The position numbers and the translations under genes were made by a program. 64,000 bases of DNA from Nocardia gamkensis NBRC 108242 (GTDB taxonomy: Bacteria > Actinomycetota > Actinomycetes > Mycobacteriales > Mycobacteriaceae): contig NZ_BDBM01000006.1 of NCBI RefSeq assembly GCF_001612985.1, positions 186,001 through 250,000 of the forward strand, given 5' to 3'. Position 1 is the first letter of the stretch. Each line of letters opens with the position of its first letter. Positions 62,644-64,000 of this stretch are shown piece by piece. The notes under the pieces were generated by a model that did no database searches, was not told the origin of the DNA, and saw only the letters and a list, made by a program, of their open reading frames with translations.

Positions 62644-64000
62644 ATGAGTGATCGGAATTCGGTCGCGCCCCGCGCGGCCGCCGACGTGCGCGCCTACGAC
62701 ATCGAGACCGATGTGCTGGTGGTGGGCTACGGATGTGCCGGGTCCGCCGCGGCATTCGAGGCGGCGGCGGGCGGCGCGCAGGTCCTGGTGCTGGATCGGA
62801 TGAGCGGTCCCGGCGGCGCATCCGCCCTCTCCGGCGGCGAGATCTATCTCGGCGGCGGCACACCGATCCAGCGGGCCTGCGGGTTCGACGACGATCCGGC
62901 GGCGATGGCCGCGTTCCTGTCGGCCGCGCTCGGGCCGGGCGCCGACCCGGACAAGATCACGCGCTACTGCGAGGACAGCGTCGCGCATTTCCACTGGCTC
63001 GCCGACCGCGGTGTGCCGTTCAACCCCACGCTGTGGGACGCGCCTGCCTGGGTGCCGCCGACGGATGACGGGCTCATGTGGCTGGGGGAGAACAGCGCGC
63101 CGTTCGCCGAACTCGCCGCGCCCGCGCCCCGTGGCCATCGCCCGGCCGCCGCCGACTTCGGCGGCAAGCTGCTCATGGACCGCCTTGCCGGGGCCGCTCG
63201 ATCCGCCGGTGCCACGATGCTTTCCGACACCAGGGCGACCTGCCTGATCGTCGCGGGCGACGGCACGGTCGTCGGCGCGGTGGCCCGGCGGTACGGCGCG
63301 GAGCTGACCGTCCGTGCCCGCCGCGGCGTCGTGCTGACCACCGGCGGATTCGTCGACAACGACGCCATGCTGGCCGCGCACGCGCCGAAACTGCTGGGAC
63401 ACACCAAGGTCAGCGCGGGCACCGACGACGGAAGCGGGATCCGGATGGCACAGGCGCTCGGCGCGGCCGTGCGGCACATGGCCACCGGCCAGGTGGGCAT
63501 CTCACTCGTTCCCGGCCTGGCCGCGCGCGGCATGGTGGTGAACGGGAACGGGCAGCGGTTCATCAACGAGGACACCTATCCCGGCCGGATCGGCCAGGCG
63601 GCGCTGTTCCGGCAGGACATGCGGACCTGGGTCGTGCTCGACGAACGGGCCTTCGAGGAAGTACCGGAACCGCAGCGGTGGGGTGTGCGGCCGACCCACG
63701 TGGCGGAGACCGCCGAGGAACTCGCCGATCTGATGGACCTACCGGCGACCGCATTGGCCGACACCATCCGCCGGTACAACAGCTTCGCCTCCCGCGGCGT
63801 GGATCCCGAATTCGGGAAAGCGCCGCGCTGGCTGCGGCCCCTCGCGCCACCGCTCGCCGCGATCGACGTGCGGGCGGGGGTGCGGCCGCCGTCGGAGTCC
63901 GGTGACCGCCGCGGGACCGGCGCATCCGTCTTCACCCTCGGCGGTCTGCACACCTCGCTCGACGGCGCCGTGCTCGACATCGACGGCGCCCCGATCCCCG
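62644..64000 (+). CDS. KstD-like FAD-binding oxidoreductase, cut by right edge
   Basis: ATG 62644 (GGAAGG upstream) opens a frame that runs off the window after 452 codons. The FAD-binding N-terminus is TDVLVVGYGCAGSAAAFEAAAGGAQVLVLDRMSGPGGASALSGGEIYLGGG near 25-75. FVDNDAMLAAHAPKLL and ARGMVVNGNGQRFINEDTYPGRIGQAALF are typical of the fumarate reductase/KstD flavoprotein group, and LGGLHTSLDGAVLDIDG, just before the edge, belongs to the C-terminal FAD part. It is probably a 3-ketosteroid dehydrogenase relative. Only about 40-70 residues are missing. Confidence 0.86.
   Translation, partial: MSDRNSVAPRAAADVRAYDIETDVLVVGYGCAGSAAAFEAAAGGAQVLVLDRMSGPGGASALSGGEIYLGGGTPIQRACGFDDDPAAMAAFLSAALGPGADPDKITRYCEDSVAHFHWLADRGVPFNPTLWDAPAWVPPTDDGLMWLGENSAPFAELAAPAPRGHRPAAADFGGKLLMDRLAGAARSAGATMLSDTRATCLIVAGDGTVVGAVARRYGAELTVRARRGVVLTTGGFVDNDAMLAAHAPKLLGHTKVSAGTDDGSGIRMAQALGAAVRHMATGQVGISLVPGLAARGMVVNGNGQRFINEDTYPGRIGQAALFRQDMRTWVVLDERAFEEVPEPQRWGVRPTHVAETAEELADLMDLPATALADTIRRYNSFASRGVDPEFGKAPRWLRPLAPPLAAIDVRAGVRPPSESGDRRGTGASVFTLGGLHTSLDGAVLDIDGAPIP

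Overview
The window is high-GC DNA with GTG and TTG starts, many actinobacterial families and dense lipid and steroid type catabolic genes. It fits a mycolic-acid actinomycete of the Nocardia/Rhodococcus type. The clearest markers are close matches (from memory, no search was run) to mycobacterial FadE5, NmtR and the CtpJ-type ATPase. Others are a tandem double-TetR regulator of Mce3R architecture, a DUF3556 membrane protein, two luciferase-like flavin/F420 oxidoreductases and several ANL ligases. Both edges cut genes: the left edge lies inside an NRPS adenylation domain and the right edge inside a KstD-like flavoprotein.

Layout. 0-2.5 kb: end of an NRPS (A-PCP-TE, pocket suggesting Thr), closed by a perfect 19-bp hairpin. 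2.7-6.8 kb: fadE5, a double-TetR regulator and a divergent MarR, with repeated boxes and an 18-bp palindrome between them. 7-12.5 kb: gnd, ctpJ/nmtR metal efflux with its operator, an LLM oxidoreductase and an adenosine-specific-kinase-like protein. 12.6-15.8 kb: a PP2C phosphatase and, divergently, an unknown protein with a 30-bp/10-residue Thr-rich tandem repeat. 15.8-22.2 kb: MmcQ/YjbR, an acyl-CoA carboxylase beta subunit, a lipase maturation factor, two tiny membrane proteins, a MscS channel, a methyltransferase remnant and a metallophosphoesterase near a CRP-like site. 22.2-24.4 kb: a translationally coupled three-gene operon, the most interesting item: a membrane protein ending in a Gly/Cys tail, a DUF692 (MNIO) enzyme and a small partner. 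24.5-31.9 kb: a PucR regulator divergent from ligase/DUF3556/phytoene-desaturase-like genes, then a small acidic protein and a GNAT.

31.9-40.5 kb: a tightly coupled minus-strand operon (ferritin-like hydrolase, ferredoxin reductase, aldehyde dehydrogenase, Baeyer-Villiger type monooxygenase, SDR, then FadD) with a divergent TetR and a clear palindromic operator. 41.2-50.4 kb: a second BVMO-type enzyme, then two divergent operons: LLM/SDR/esterase/VOC (minus) and SDR/KstD/SDR/SDR (plus). These look like a catabolic route for a cyclic ketone, steroid or terpenoid. 50.4-53.8 kb: an accessory island with lower-GC codon use: three tiny genes, an HTH-TPR regulator, a 2H phosphoesterase and a small repeat protein. 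53.8-64 kb: a FadD3-like ligase, a PPDK-like protein without the PEP barrel overlapping a tyrosine phosphatase, a secreted tyrosine phosphatase, an NmrA-PEP-utiliser fusion without an ATP-grasp, and the truncated KstD-like flavoprotein.

Functions are read from motifs and remembered families. Most starts were chosen from ribosome binding sites and family length. Operators and terminators are pattern-based predictions.
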